Source: Opisthocomus hoazin
Taxonomy: Eukaryota; Chordata; Aves; Opisthocomiformes; Opisthocomidae
Length of the DNA stretch: 64,000 bases
Direction: 5' to 3'
Assembly: GCF_030867145.1 (NCBI RefSeq)
Contig: NC_134419.1
Span: 78,848,903-78,912,902 of the forward strand
The translations under genes and the position numbers were made by a program. This document shows positions 37,564 to 50,016 of this stretch, piece after piece; positions within the stretch are counted from its first letter, which is position 1; each line of letters begins with the position of its first letter. Under the pieces are notes generated by a model. The model worked only from the letters and a program-made list of their open reading frames with translations, did no database searches and was not told the DNA's origin.

Positions 37564-38630
37564 GTAAGTTTCGAGTAAAATAGCCTTGCATTTCGGTGTA
37601 CACTGGAAGCCCAGCATTACAAAAGAGTTCACGTAACGTAGTTTGTTTTTTCCCCGGTGTCCAGCAGTCAGTGTTAAGAATCCAGCTGACAAGATTGATG
37701 CTGCATTGTAAATCTCTGTAGCTCTGTCATGGTTGGTAACAGGCATCAGTGGACCTTTCCCCATCACGTATCTATCTGCTGCAGAGCATAAACTAACAGG
37801 ACAAGGCTACATTTTCAGCTAGAAGTTAGCTGTGTGCCTCCATTTCTTAATAAATACCTCCTTTATTGAAAAACAAGCTTTATTTTTTTATTTGAGGCTT
37901 GATGCTTCAGTGAGGTAAGTGTAGGGCAGTATCTTTATAGTAAAATAAGAAAACATGGTTGTTTATCAAGAAATATGGAACAATTTACCCTACTGAAAGA
38001 AAGGCATCAAGACTTTTTTAGTCAATAACCGTATTCTTCAAATAATTAAAATGAACTTTGAAGATATGAATACATTTTTTTTCTGTGGAATAACTACTTT
38101 TGTAACATTAGTGATGCTCCTTAGTAGTACAATCAAACTTGCATATCTAACTATTCCTGCTGGCAACTTCTATCACTGTTAAAAATGCCTTAGTAGTGGC
38201 ATCTCTTGTGGTGTTAATCTGCTTGACATAGTGAAATGTGGCTTAGAAAAGTAGTATTTTGGTCTACCCCTCTGTAGAAGATCTCCTTTCTCTCTTCCAC
38301 AAAAGGAAATGGGTTTTATTTTTCTAAATAGGATGGGTGAGGAAGAAATTAATGAAAATAAATTCTTGCTTCACTTTTTTCTATTAAACAATCATCTATT
38401 TAGTTATGTATCTTTAAGTTACAAATGACTTTTAGTGTGTACCTGGAATAATGGCAGAGAAATACGTGATTATCTTCTGCACAACTGGGCATGGTAGGAA
38501 GAGTCACTGGTTCCCTCTCATTCAAAGCTAGGAGTGATATAGCTGGCAAGCGACGTGAAACTAAGAATTTATTGTCTAACCTTTTCATTTCTCCTGCTCT
38601 CACTTTGAGTTGAAAGATGCAGCATTAGCT

Positions 38631-39116
38631 ATCACAGAATCACAGAATCCCAGCATGGTCGGGGTTGGCAGGGCCCTCTGTGGGTCACCCAGCCCAACCC
38701 CCTGCCCAAGCAGGGTCACCCAGAGCAGGCTGCACAGCACCGCGGCCAGGCGGGGCTGGAATATCTCCAGAGAAGGAGACTCCACAGCCTCCCTGGGCAG
38801 CCTGGGCCAGGGCTCCGTCACCCTCAGAGGGAAGAAGTTCTTCCTCGTCTTCAGCTGGAGCTTCCTCTGCTTCAGTTTGTGCCCGTTGCCCCTTGTCCTG
38901 TCGCTGGGCACCACTGAAAGAGTCTGGCCCCGTCCTCCTGACCCCCACCCTGCAGATATTTAGAGGCATTTCGAAGGTCCCCTCTCAGCCTTCTCTTCTC
39001 CAGGCTGAACAAGCCCAGCTCCCTCAGCCTCTCCTCGTAGGGGAGATGTTCCAGTCCCCTCCTCATCCTCGTAGCCCTCCGCTGGACTCTCTCCAGTACC
39101 TCCTCATCTTTATTGA
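38631..39116 (-). mobile_element. CR1 LINE 3' fragment, antisense to MGMT
   Basis: Older-subfamily end (CCCAGCATGGTCGGGGTTGG) through GCTGGACTCTCTCCAGTACC. Minus-strand ORF2 is interrupted by a small frameshift near 38,918, where one base of the usual CTGGAAAGAG stretch seems lost. Confidence 0.96.
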
Positions 39117-41890
39117 AGCTTCGAGCTATGAGGGCAGCTTTCCCCTTTTGGTACGTGGAAAGGCACAGGGTTTAGGGTAAAACAGGTGGATTCTCACGAC
39201 CCCGTCTGCCGTGGGGAGTGGGGTCTGCGGGGGGCTGCACAGGCACAGCCCAGGCTCCCCTGCTCTGCTGCTCTTCCCCCCATTCTGAGCACGTGTCAAA
39301 TACGTAGGTCATGCAGCTCATGTTTCTTTGGTGATGTTTCTGGCGTGTGATTAGCTTATGGTTTTACTGTGACCGCGACCGCGCGTTGGGGTGGCACACG
39401 TATACGCCTGGCAGATGGTTTTTGCCGAAGCCATCACCGATGTGACGCGCTGAACTGTTTGTGAGCAGGCTGCGGAGAAAGGGTTTCTGAAAGCAGCCAG
39501 CTGTGGGCATGTTCCACAGTCGTTGTCTTTGCCTCCCACTTGGCCCCGGGTTCTGCAGCCGTGTTGTGATGACCAGGGGTGTGTGTTGGGTTTGTGTGGA
39601 GGAGGCTGGAATGTGGCCGTAGTTCCGTGCGTGACAGCGTGCGTCGAGAACGTACCTGTGCTGGGGAGTCTTTGGGGTCTGTGGTGGTCTTTTGAGTGTG
39701 GCAGGTTTTTCTATTTCATGAGACTTAATTCTAAATGTGGTTCTGTTCCTCTTTAGATTTCTTCTAGTCACTAAATTTAAACTTAGTCAATGGTTTCTGG
39801 TGCCAACTGTAATGCTTTGCTCTCCGTTAATAGAATAAAACACTTGTCTGTGCTGTCCTGCATCGATCAGAGGTTGATAACGATAGGAAAATTCAGATGT
39901 GTATGCCAAGGCTGGAATCTTGTATTTTTGTTCGAGTCTTTTTGACACCTGTCCTTTGTGTGTATTTATTTTCCTGTAGATGTATTTGTGTTTTTAGGGA
40001 ATTCTTAATACACAGTTTGCTGCTTCATTTGTTTAAAGGTGTTCTACGCACTTAAAAAATTTCAATGAAATTCTTTCCTCGAACACAATTCAGATTCCTG
40101 ACTCTCCTGCAGCTTATAAAGGAGCACTATTAATGGCTTTGTTCATATTGCTTAGATTTATTTTGTTATTATTCTCTAGCTCCTGCTCTTCAGGTGTAGC
40201 TATTTTGGTATTATAAAGAATGATGGATTATATAGGAAAGTTTCTTTTGAAGCACTCCTGATATTGTGCAATGCACTTGGGGGTCAGCTACACTTGACTG
40301 ATGCATGATTTATCCAATGTCCCTGCCACTTTCTGAGATAAAGCTGCTATTTTATCAGAAATGCCAGCAAGTGTGATTTAGAATTTATACACCTCCTTTT
40401 TCAAATAATTGTTCTGATTACTTTCTGGCACGGCAATAAAATGATAAAGGTAATTGCACACAAATGTGAGGTAGCACCAAAATACAATAAAATTAACCTG
40501 AATTAGCTTGACTTGTCGATGAGAAGTATTTATGAAATGTATTTTTGCAATAAGGGAGACTGATATTATAGCTGGAAGGTGAGTTATTGCCTTAATGTAA
40601 TACTGTTTGAAATTTAAAAAAGAGACTGTTACAGTTGAGGGTGATTGTGCCTTTGAAATTAAGTTGAAGTGATTCTTATAATTGGCAGCAATAATGCATT
40701 GTGAAGGTAATATCTTTTATTGTGTTATGCCTAGTTGCATTAGCTTTTATTTAGCTGGTCCTGACTTCAGCTCTGCAGAGAGCGCAAGAAGGAGCAGATC
40801 AAGAATTTTGTGGATTTAGGTGATAAAAATTCGAAACGTTACCTAATATTAAAGTCATTCTTCTGCTAGATTTTTTGGTTTCAGCCCGGTTTCAGCTCCA
40901 CTGAACCTGATAGGAGTCCCAGTTGATTAAACTTTTGTTTCTTTTCCTTGTATTGGAGTAGTTGCCAAATTTTTACGTACACAGCTGAACCCTGTAGCAT
41001 TGGTGCACTTCAGTCGTGCCGTGTGTATGCGTGTGTTTACGTCAGGTGGTAACGTTGGGACTTAAATTTTGTATTTCTTGCTCCCTCAAAGTATAACCTC
41101 TTCTTATTAGAAAGCAGGTACACACTTTTACAGCAAGCACTTACATGGTAGTTAAGGATTAGACCTCAAAATGTTGACTAATATTTATTTTTTGAAGTGG
41201 CTGACACTGCTGGAAAACCCAGACAGCTGGGACTTGTTTTCTGTTGGGTCAGACTTCTGGAACCTCAGACCAGCGGCAGCTAGATTCTAATTTTGGGGAC
41301 TGTCTCATTCTTCGAGGCCACGTTCTTCACCTTTGATTCTTTTCCCGTGGTATTTGTTTCTTTAATTGTTTGATGACAAAATCCTTCGGAGTTAGTGTTT
41401 TATTGCGTGTGATTACACGTTGAAAGAGCGAACAGCTGAACAAAGTGTACCCGGCTTTGTAGCGCATTGCGCGCTGCTCCTGACTGAATCTCCTGGCAGA
41501 GGATTTCCAGTCTAAAAATATGGGGGCACTTGATCCCTTGGTGGGTCACCCCGAAGGTAGGGATGGCAGCGTGCTGCTGCGTCCCGTGTAGGTACCCCGA
41601 GCAGCGTGGCTGACAGGGTGAGTGCTGGTGGGTGTACAGGTACCTCTGAACAGCAAGGGACGTGCGCAGAGATGACTTCTGTCTTTGCTCTTGGTGGGAT
41701 ACTTTGATTCTCACAGAAAATCTAGCCCTGTCCTGTCTGTTTCCTCTTCTTGGCGCTTCATTTCTTGTCCAGTTCTGCTCCAATTAATTATATTATCTCT
41801 AGGCAGCCCACCATTTCAAATGAGAGATTCTGCAGTAACCGAGTGTCTCCAAGCTTGTCAGACTCCTTTGCTTTCGTTTTCTGTGTCTTT

Positions 41891-42163
41891 CAGGACAAGG
41901 GGCAATGGGCACAAACTGAAGCCCAGGAAGTTCCGTCTGAACATGAGGAAGAACTTCTTCCCTCTGAGGGTGACGGAGCACTGGAACAGGCTGCCCAGGG
42001 AGGCTGTGGAGTCTCCTCTGGAGATATTCAAGACCCGCCTGGACAAGGTCCTGTGCAGCCGGCTCTGGGTGACCCTGCTTCGGCAGGAGGATTGGACTAG
42101 ATGACCCACAGAGGTCCCTGCCAACCCCTACTATTCTGTGATTCTGTGATTCTGTGATTCTGT
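41891..42163 (+). mobile_element. CR1 LINE 3' fragment whose 5' junction forms a splice acceptor
   Basis: The copy starts at GGACAAGGGGCAATGGGCAC and ends in four tail octamers. Its 5' truncation point abuts a long pyrimidine tract ending TTTCTGTGTCTTTCAG (41,875-41,893), giving a strong + strand acceptor in MGMT intron 2. Its ORF2 end is open from the flanking sequence to 42,104. A 3-base deletion (GTCTCCTCTGGAG) distinguishes it from the other copies. Confidence 0.95.
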
Positions 42164-42490
42164 GGGGCACGGAGATGCATCGTAGGTGCGGTGTGACCCA
42201 GTCCTGCAACCTCGATGCCAGCCCACCGCAACCACAGATTTGTGTAGCTGAACACCACACTTTCTGATGGCGTTTTGCTGGTATGCTGCATGTAAGGATC
42301 TGACCCTTTTCAAAACGTTCATCTGAGCTTCATGTTAATGACAGAAAGTGATGACATGAATATTCTGCAGTATACATGGCTTAAACTGCTACGTGGCCAC
42401 AGTAGTGGCTGCTGCACTTGCAGAGCGTTTAAATTTCCTATGTATGCAAGAGCTGGGGGAAGGTACAGAATGTGTTTGTTTACTTGGTTT

Positions 42491-42984
42491 TCACAGAATC
42501 ACAGAATCACAGAATAGTAGGGGTTGGAAGGGACCTCTGTGGGTCATCTAGTCCAACCCTCCTGCCGAAGCAGGGTCACCTACAGCAAGCTACAGAGGAC
42601 CTTGTCCAGGCGGGTCTGGAATATCTCCAGAGAAGGAGACTCCACAACCTCCCTGGGCAGCCTGGGCCAGGGCTCCGTCACCCTCAGAGGGAAGAAGTTC
42701 CTCCTCATGTTCAGACGGAACTTCCTGTGCTTCAGTTTGTGCCCATTGCCCCTTGTCCTGTCGCTGGGCACCACTGGAAAGAGTCTGGCCCCGTCCTCCT
42801 GACACCCACCCTGCAGATATTTATGGGCATTTCTAAGGTCCCCTCGCAGCCTTCTCTTCTCCAGGCTCAACAAGCCCAGCTCCCTCAGCCTTTCCTCGTA
42901 GGGGAGATGTTCCAGTCCCCTCATCATCCTCGTAGCCCTCCGCTGGACTCTCTCCAGTAGCTCTTCATCCTTCTTGAACTGGGA
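42491..42984 (-). mobile_element. CR1 LINE 3' fragment, antisense to MGMT
   Basis: Tail CACAGAATCACAGAATAGTA through to TCTTCATCCTTCTTGAACTG. ORF2 is open on the minus strand for 154 codons, including flank. It lies 330 bases from the sense copy ending at 42,163, forming an inverted pair. Confidence 0.97.
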
Positions 42985-44360
42985 GAAGTTTTGGAGAAGA
43001 GTTGGAGGAAATAGTCTATCTGAATTCCTCTTTAAACAGTCCATGGAGTTCTTGTGTTTAAGTACCCGCTGCTACTACCATCTCACATCAAAGCTTGGCG
43101 TGTGGGCAACAGATGAAGTGGGAAAACGCACTGCTTGAACGCAGCCTGGAATGCAGTAGTAATAACCTACCTCCCTCTTCCAAAGGAGAAAAAAAAATTG
43201 GTTTATTTCAATTAAAACATCATCGTTTAAGTAAAATGAAGCAGCCTGAGATAGCCCTGGTAAGTACACAGGGAATTTGCCATTTGAGAGACCAGGATTA
43301 CTCCTGTCTGCCAAAGCAGCAGACTGAAGGAGCAGCCAGAGAGCCAGAGGCTGCCGCTGCTTGGAAATACACTTTTATGGCTTGGCATTTCGGGGGCTTT
43401 TGATTGCCATCCAAAGAGGATTAGTAGTGTAATACGGAGGGACAACGGAAACTTGCTGTTGTTGTCTTTGATTGTTTAATAAAGAATTATGCGTTTGCTC
43501 CTGTCGAATACTTTTAAAATGCCGTCGAAAGCGAATGTTGCGCTCTGTGTGTGAACGTTCATCCCTCTGGTTTGCCAGGGGCTGCTGCGTAGCGGACCTT
43601 TGGAGAAGGGAAGATGGGGACTGAGTTTTAGCGGCTGCCGTGCCAGTGTATGTTTGAACATGTTCAAGATGTCCAACTTAATTCTCTACCTTCACATTTT
43701 TCGTGGGATTGGTTCTTTGAAAGGTAAAGAAATCGTTGTATCACCCCAAACTAACCCTGGGTTTGCTTCCAGTCTGTCTGACATTTCTTGGCGAAGGCAG
43801 GTTTGGAAAGGAAACGAGTAGGTGTTGTTTTCACACCCTCTGAAGTTTGGCTTTACCAGGGTTGGATTCACTTAGAGAAGCACTGGAAATATTAGCAGAG
43901 TACTGGAGAAGATCCAGGCTGCTGCGTTTCATAACGAGAACGGAATGTTTTAATTCTGTTTTAAAATAAAAACCGGCATGCTAATGGCGTAAACACAAGA
44001 CAGGGTTGGCGATGGGGTGGTTTTGCCCAGGAAGACGGGGGATCGGCAGCGGTGGCTGAGGAGCAGCACGGCGGGGTCCCCGAGGACCCTGCTGCTGGCC
44101 CTCCCGGGCTGCGGGGCTTCCACAGGGAGAGGGCAGGGGGGCTGCGGAACACGGCTCGTCCCTGGCCGTGGGGACATGCTGCTCTGGTGGGACCACCGCG
44201 GGAAGGCACTGGTGGGGGCAAGGCTGGCACATCGCTTGCTGGGGAGTCGCACGTTTTCTCTGAGCGCCGTGGAGGCAGGAGGGGTGCTGTCAGCTGCTGG
44301 AGCTCTCCAAGCCGTGGAAGCGGCTGTTCGCCAGCGAGGTGCAGAACAGCTTTCAGCAGA

Positions 44361-44620
44361 ATCACACAGAATCACAGAATAGTAGGGGTTGGAAGGGACC
44401 TCTGTGGGTCACCCAGCCCAACCCCCTGCCCAAGCAGGGTCACCCAGAGCAGGCTGCAGAGGACCGCGTCCAGGCGGGTCTTGAATATCTCCAGAGAAGG
44501 AGACTCCACAGCCTCCCTGGGCAGCCTGTTCCAGTGCTCCATCACCCTCAGAGGGAAGAAGTTCTTCCTCATGTTCAGATGGAACTTCCTCTGCTTCAGT
44601 TTGTGCCCATTGCCCCTTGT
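44361..44620 (-). mobile_element. CR1 LINE 3' fragment of mosaic type
   Basis: The tail end (GAATAGTAGGGGTTGGAAGG) is of the younger type, but the next part (CACCCAGCCCAACCCCCTGC) is of the older type. Truncated at CCATTGCCCCTTGT. Confidence 0.95.
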
Positions 44621-45325
44621 GCTGGAAGGTTGGGATCAGCGTCACCCCAGGAAATGGCCGGCTTGGCAGCACTCCACGTGGCACGAGGGGAAATGTGCAC
44701 ATTTAATGCAGTGTACTTCAGTGCAGCTTTTGTCCATGAGCCTTATCTGGATTGCAGTCCCGTTCTTCAGCTGCGGAGGTGTTTATTACTGCTGCAGCGA
44801 GGACAAAAATATACGGACCTGATATATGGTGCTTTACTCTGGCAAGCTGAAAGTTTGCTCTGGATGCCACGGGAAGAAGAAATCCAGGCAGTATAGGCAG
44901 TTATTGTGGGATGCGTAGGGGGTAGAAGTGGCTTACGTCCGGATGGGTGGTCATCTAGTTCACAAGAACCTGATGCAGTATATAAAGGACTTGTATTTTA
45001 TAATATGAAAGGTAATTTGAAATGTTGTTTTACTTGTAGGCAGCTTATATTGCCAGAATTACATATGATTAGCTGCAGTGATGGTGGTTTTGTCTCAAGA
45101 CTTTCTTGAATTGAAGCAATGTATGCAACACACTTTTTCTGCCTCAAAATTTAACTTTTGCCTTAATTTAAAAACCGGGGGACACTCAGCTTTCCTTGGA
45201 TGAGCAATTTTCCATATGTTTGAAGGATGCTGTGTGTATGTTCAAGTGCAATGTTACAAGAAGTGTCTGCTACCTCGTTCAGAAATGTTTTTTCACTGTT
45301 GTGTAATGAGTGATGTTGGTAGGAC

Positions 45326-45734
45326 CTCCCCTACGAGGAGAGGTTGAGGGAGCTCGGCTTGTTCAGCCTGAAGAAGAGAAGGCTGCGAGGGGACCTTATA
45401 AATGCTTACAAATATCTGAAGGGTGGGAGGATGGGGCCAAGCTCTTTCCAGTGGTGCCCAGCGACAGGACAAGGGGCAACGGGCACAAACTGAAGCACAG
45501 GAAGTTCCGTCTGAACATGAGGAGGAACTTCTTCCCTCTGAGGGTGACGGAGCCCTGGCCCAGGCTGCCCAGGGAGGTTGTGGAGTCTCCTTCTCTGGAG
45601 ATATTCCAGACCCGCCTGGACAAGGTCCTGTGCAGCCTGCTGTAGGTGACCCTGCTTCGGCAGGGGGGTTGGACTAGATGACCCACAGAGGTCCCTTCCA
45701 ACCCCTACTATTCTGTGATTCTGTGATTCTGTGA
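45326..45734 (+). mobile_element. CR1 LINE 3' fragment
   Basis: From CTCCCCTACGAGGAGAGGTT to the tail CTATTCTGTGATTCTGTGAT. A few bases are missing in the GGGTGGGAGGATGGGG region compared with the other copies, shifting the frame; ORF2 is open again to 45,645. Confidence 0.97.
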
Positions 45735-46732
45735 CTGCCCTGTGAGTGTTGGGTTTAGAGGGCAGCGGCAGCCCGCTCTGGCTTCACGCCTGGCAAGGCA
45801 AAGCCCTGCCCTGGGTTCTGGGACACCTTTCTCACAGCTTCAGCAGTGCAGAGTAAGGTGCCAGAACCAGAGGGACCTGTGTGCATCAGAGCATCCCTAT
45901 AGCTTGAGAGTTCACTCCGTTATGTTGAGATGGAAATTTCTGAACTCTCTTCCAAGAGTAAGAAACAGCTTTGGGCAAAGTTCTTATCTTTAAAAAAATC
46001 AAACATTTCATAATAAGCAAAAAGACTAAGAATTAGGTGTTTCTTATTATGTATAATTTTTATTCCAGTATATTAAACGATTTCTGGATATGAAGCTTCT
46101 GTCTACCTCTTCCCTTCTTTCCTCCCCGCAGTGAAATTATTTATAGCACCTAAATTCTTTTTTGCTCTTGAAACAGTAGTACTGTTCATTTGGAAGGTGA
46201 AAATATAGAATATTAATCAAGATATGCACACGAGTGGGCTTTTAGACTTGCGTTGTAATTGCATGCATCCTGTGTTTTTTCCCAGTCCTTACATTTTTCT
46301 CTGCTTTAAAACTCTGAGGGTAAGAAACGACTTTCTCATCTCAGACGATCTGCAGAAGGTTAGAACATCACCCTCCACACTGAAGTATATGAGCACAAAT
46401 GCATTACCTTGGCTATGAATATCTTTTCCCATATTCTTCACGTACAATGGATTGTTTCCTTCTAAATAAACATGCAGAAACCAGTTAAACAAATACAGGA
46501 AGTTTTCAGCTCTTAAGGAGATGCGGAGAGAGCTGTAATTCCGTGGAGACCTTGGGCCTGCGTCGGCTCGCCGGCTGCCGTGCCGGCCGTGCTCGGCTCA
46601 GCCCCGCTGCTCGGCTCCACAGCCCCAGGCCCGGCGGCAGAAGCTTTCCGCAGTTCAGACATTTTGCCAACAACATTTAGGGACTGTTTCTAAATTATAA
46701 TTTCACGCCGTTGTCTTTATAGTGGTGACAGG

Positions 46733-47056
46733 GGCTGCGAGGATGGTGAGGGGACTGGAGCATCTCTCCTACGAGGAGAGGCTGAGGGAGCTGGGCTTGA
46801 TCACCCTGAAGAAGAGAAGGCTGAGAGGGGACCTTGGAAATGCTTCTAAATATCTGCAGGGTGGGGGTCAGGAGGACGGGGCCAGACTCTTTCCAGTGGT
46901 GCCCAGCGCCAGGACAAGGGGCAACGGGCACAAACTGAAGCAGAGGAAGCTCCAGCTGAACCCGAGGAAGAACTTCTTCCCTCTGAGGGTGACGGAGCCT
47001 TGGCCCAGGCTGCCCAGGGAGGCTGTGGAGTCTCCTTCTCTGGAGATATTCCAGAC
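46733..47056 (+). mobile_element. CR1 LINE fragment lacking its 3' end
   Basis: It starts at GGCTGCGAGGATGGTGAGGG and breaks off at GGAGATATTCCAGACAGGAA, about 150 bases short of the usual end, with no octamer tail. CR1 inserts from its 3' end, so the missing tail implies a later deletion or rearrangement. Confidence 0.93.
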
Positions 47057-48424
47057 AGGAATAAACAGGCAGCTGGTCTGTTCTGCTGGCCTTGCAGCCA
47101 GCGGGTTGGTAGGGATGGACACATAAATCATAGGGTGTTGTTATGAGAAGGATGTAAATATACTGGATCAGGAAGAACGGCTGTAGCCAGATGACTGAAA
47201 TAAAGTAACAAATTGCCAAACCAGTCCAGGTACCTGCAAAGTATTCCCCTTAAATTTAAATTCAGTATTTCAAGGTTTCATTGGATTTTAATTCAAAACT
47301 TGAATCAATAACGAGCAGGTTTGAGAACACTGCGATGCTCAAAGGTACGACACTGAAAGAGTTCAGGACTGGTATTTCTTATCTGTAATTAGGATGAAGA
47401 AGCAACTTCCCTGGCATTTATTGATGATCCTCTCAAACTCAGCGAATTCCTGGTATTGCTTTTTGGCAAGTGTCTGATGTTATATGGCAGCACAGAAACA
47501 GGGCAGGTGCTTGAGAATTATAGCTCGTGTGCTTCTTCCTAGTGCAAACATGTCAGAAGATTGAAGTGATGAGTCTTTGGGATATGTTTATGAAGAACAG
47601 AAAGGAAAGGAACACGTTGGTACTTTTGTTTCACCTTCGGTGGGACGGGCTAGCGTCCGCACTCTCCAAGCGAGATTGCCCTCAAACAGTGTTGATCTCA
47701 GTGGATAAAAATATCCAGAAGTTCAGCTTTTACAGCGAAGAACCGCTGTGCTGGGTGCTGCCGGCAGGTAGGGTGCTGTTGGGGATCCTCTCACGCAGTA
47801 GGTGCTGACAACCCTTAGTGTTGGAAGCCAGGCTGTAGCTACGTCCTAGCCCCACACTGGAGCAAGATGGCACGGGAAACCTAGTACGGCATCTGGGTGG
47901 GTTCTTGTTTTTTAATAACAGCAACTTTCATGGTGTGGAAGAAGTAAGAGAATTTCCAAATGCGCAGCGGTGGCCAGTCTAGAAATGGTAGAAATGCGAC
48001 CATTTCTGGGTTGGAGAAATGGCAAATGGAATAGGGGAAAGAACTGTAACACAATTTCATCCTCTTGGCTGTACTTACATTACCAGGTAGCTCAGCAATT
48101 AACGCTTTCTGTTAATGTGAGAGGATCAAGAGACCCATTTCCTGGAGGCAGCTGTGACATCTCGCTGATTAATGCATTTGGACTCTCTTGGTTTAAAAAA
48201 ATAAAATTGTGCTATGCGCAAGGACACATTAGTTTAGGTTTAGCAGTTGAATACGTTATTTTTGCCTTGATTCTCAGAAATAAGTAAAAAAAAAAAACAA
48301 CTATGAGGACTTCCCTGTGAAATTCAGCCGTATGCTATAGCCTAATGGAAATGCGCTGTTAAACCAGATGTGGGTGGTCGCAGAGGGGATTATCGTTAAT
48401 ATTTTGATATGGCGTGGTGGGTTT

Positions 48425-49066
48425 GCCAGCAGTGTGCCCTGGCTGCCAAGAAAGCCAATGGGATCCTGGGGTGCATCAAGAAGAGTGTGGCTAGCAGGAG
48501 GAGGGAGGTTCTCCTTCCCCTCTACACTGCCCTGGTGAGGCCTCATCTGGAGTACTGTGTCCAGTTCTGGGCTCCCCAGTTCAAGAAAGATGAAGAGCTA
48601 CTGGAGAGAGTCCAGCGGAGGGCTACGAGGATGATGAGGGGACTGGAGCATCTCCCCTACTAGGAGAGGTTGAGGGAACTGGGCTTGTTCAGCCTGAAGA
48701 AGAGAAGGCTGCGAGGGGACCTTAGAAATGCCTACAAATATCTGAAGGGTGGGTGTCAGGAGGATGGGGCCAAGCTCTTTTCAGTGGTGCCCAGCGACAG
48801 GACAAGGGGCAATGGGCACAAACTGAGGCACAGGAAGTTCCGTCTGAACATGAGGAAGAACTTCTTCTCTCTGAGGGTGACGGAGCACTGGAACAGGCTG
48901 CCCAGGGAGGCTGTGGAGTCTCCTTCTCTGGAGATATTCAAGCCCCGCCTGGACAAGGTCCTGTGCAGCCTGCTGTAGGTGACCCTGCTTCGGCAGGGGG
49001 GTTGGACTAGATGACCCACAGAGGTCCCTTCCAACCCCTACTATTCTGTGATTCTGTGATTCTGTT
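48425..49066 (+). mobile_element. CR1 LINE 3' fragment, one of the longest sense copies
   Basis: From CCAGCAGTGTGCCCTGGCTG through [20 protein letters not shown] and the ORF2 end to the octamer tail. One in-frame stop (CCCTACTAGGAG near 48,661) replaces the usual CCCTACGAGGAG; otherwise the ORF2 tail is intact. Confidence 0.97.
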
Positions 49067-49254
49067 TATATTTCTGCTAAAGCAGAGTGAAGGAAATCGA
49101 AAAACCTGCAGAGGGAGATCCATCAGAGACAGGGCTCTGGCTCCTTCCTGGTGGGAAGGATTCACAGGCTCCAGAACACTGAAGGGAAAGCTTGTGAAAA
49201 GGTGACGTCTTTGGTCTCTCTGACCACAGCCTTCAGCCAGAATTTGAGGTGATT

Positions 49255-49356
49255 TCACAGAATCACAGAATCACAGAATAGTAGGGGTTGGAAGGGACCT
49301 CTGTGGGTCATCTAGTCCAACCCTCCTGCCGAAGCAGGGTCACCTACAGCAGGCTG
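49255..49356 (-). mobile_element. CR1 LINE, last 100 bases only
   Basis: Tail TCACAGAATCACAGAATCAC to GGGTCACCTACAGCAGGCTG. Very short, antisense to MGMT, only 188 bases from the end of the sense copy at 49,066. Confidence 0.95.
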
Positions 49357-49769
49357 ATATCCTGAGGGCTGAACGCCTGTGATGGGTGCAGACTCGTCCC
49401 TGGGCAGTAGTGTTGCGTTTTCCCAGTGGAAATCTGCGGTCTCCAGGGTTTGAGCACTCCACGTGTGCACTGTGAGGTCTTTGAGGAGAGCACAGGACAA
49501 GCTGGAAAGCGGCGTTCACGCCGATATTTTGCATTCTTTCTCCCCTTCAGCAGTAACAGTGCTTTGGGGCATGGTGCTGCGGCGTAGGAAATGCCGTGAG
49601 GTTTGCTCTCTTGGCTTGTCTTCTGGAAAATACAAACCTCTTGGGGCAATGTGAGGCGTGGAAACACGCTGTGGGTTTTTTTGAATCTTGTCAATCCTCG
49701 AGATTTCCCTGTGTTTTTTTTATTTGTCTGTTTGCTGTTAACAGGATATCCCTGTTAGGGATATGGATT

Positions 49770-50016
49770 ACAAACTGAAGCAGAGGAAGCTCCAGCTGAA
49801 CATGAGGAAGAACTTCTTCCCTCTGAGGGTGACGGAGCCCTGGCACAGGTTGCTCAGGGAGGTTGTGGAGTCTCCTTCTCTGGAGACATTCCAGACCTGC
49901 CTGGACGCGGTGCTGTGCAGCCTGCTCTGGGTGACCCTGCTTGGGCAGGGGGTTGGACTGGGTGACCCACAGAGGTCCCTGCCAAACCCAACCATGCTGT
50001 GATTCTGGGATTCTGT
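49770..50016 (+). mobile_element. CR1 LINE 3' fragment (older subfamily)
   Basis: From ACAAACTGAAGCAGAGGAAG to CCAACCATGCTGTGATTCTG. Wording such as CTCTGGGTGACCCTGCTTGG places it with the 24,025-25,086 element. Confidence 0.96.

Noticed and set aside
42141..42163. Short direct repeats of ATTCTGTG as a CRISPR-like or telomere-like array
   Set aside because: These octamers are the known 3' tail of CR1 and occur at the end of nearly every CR1 copy.
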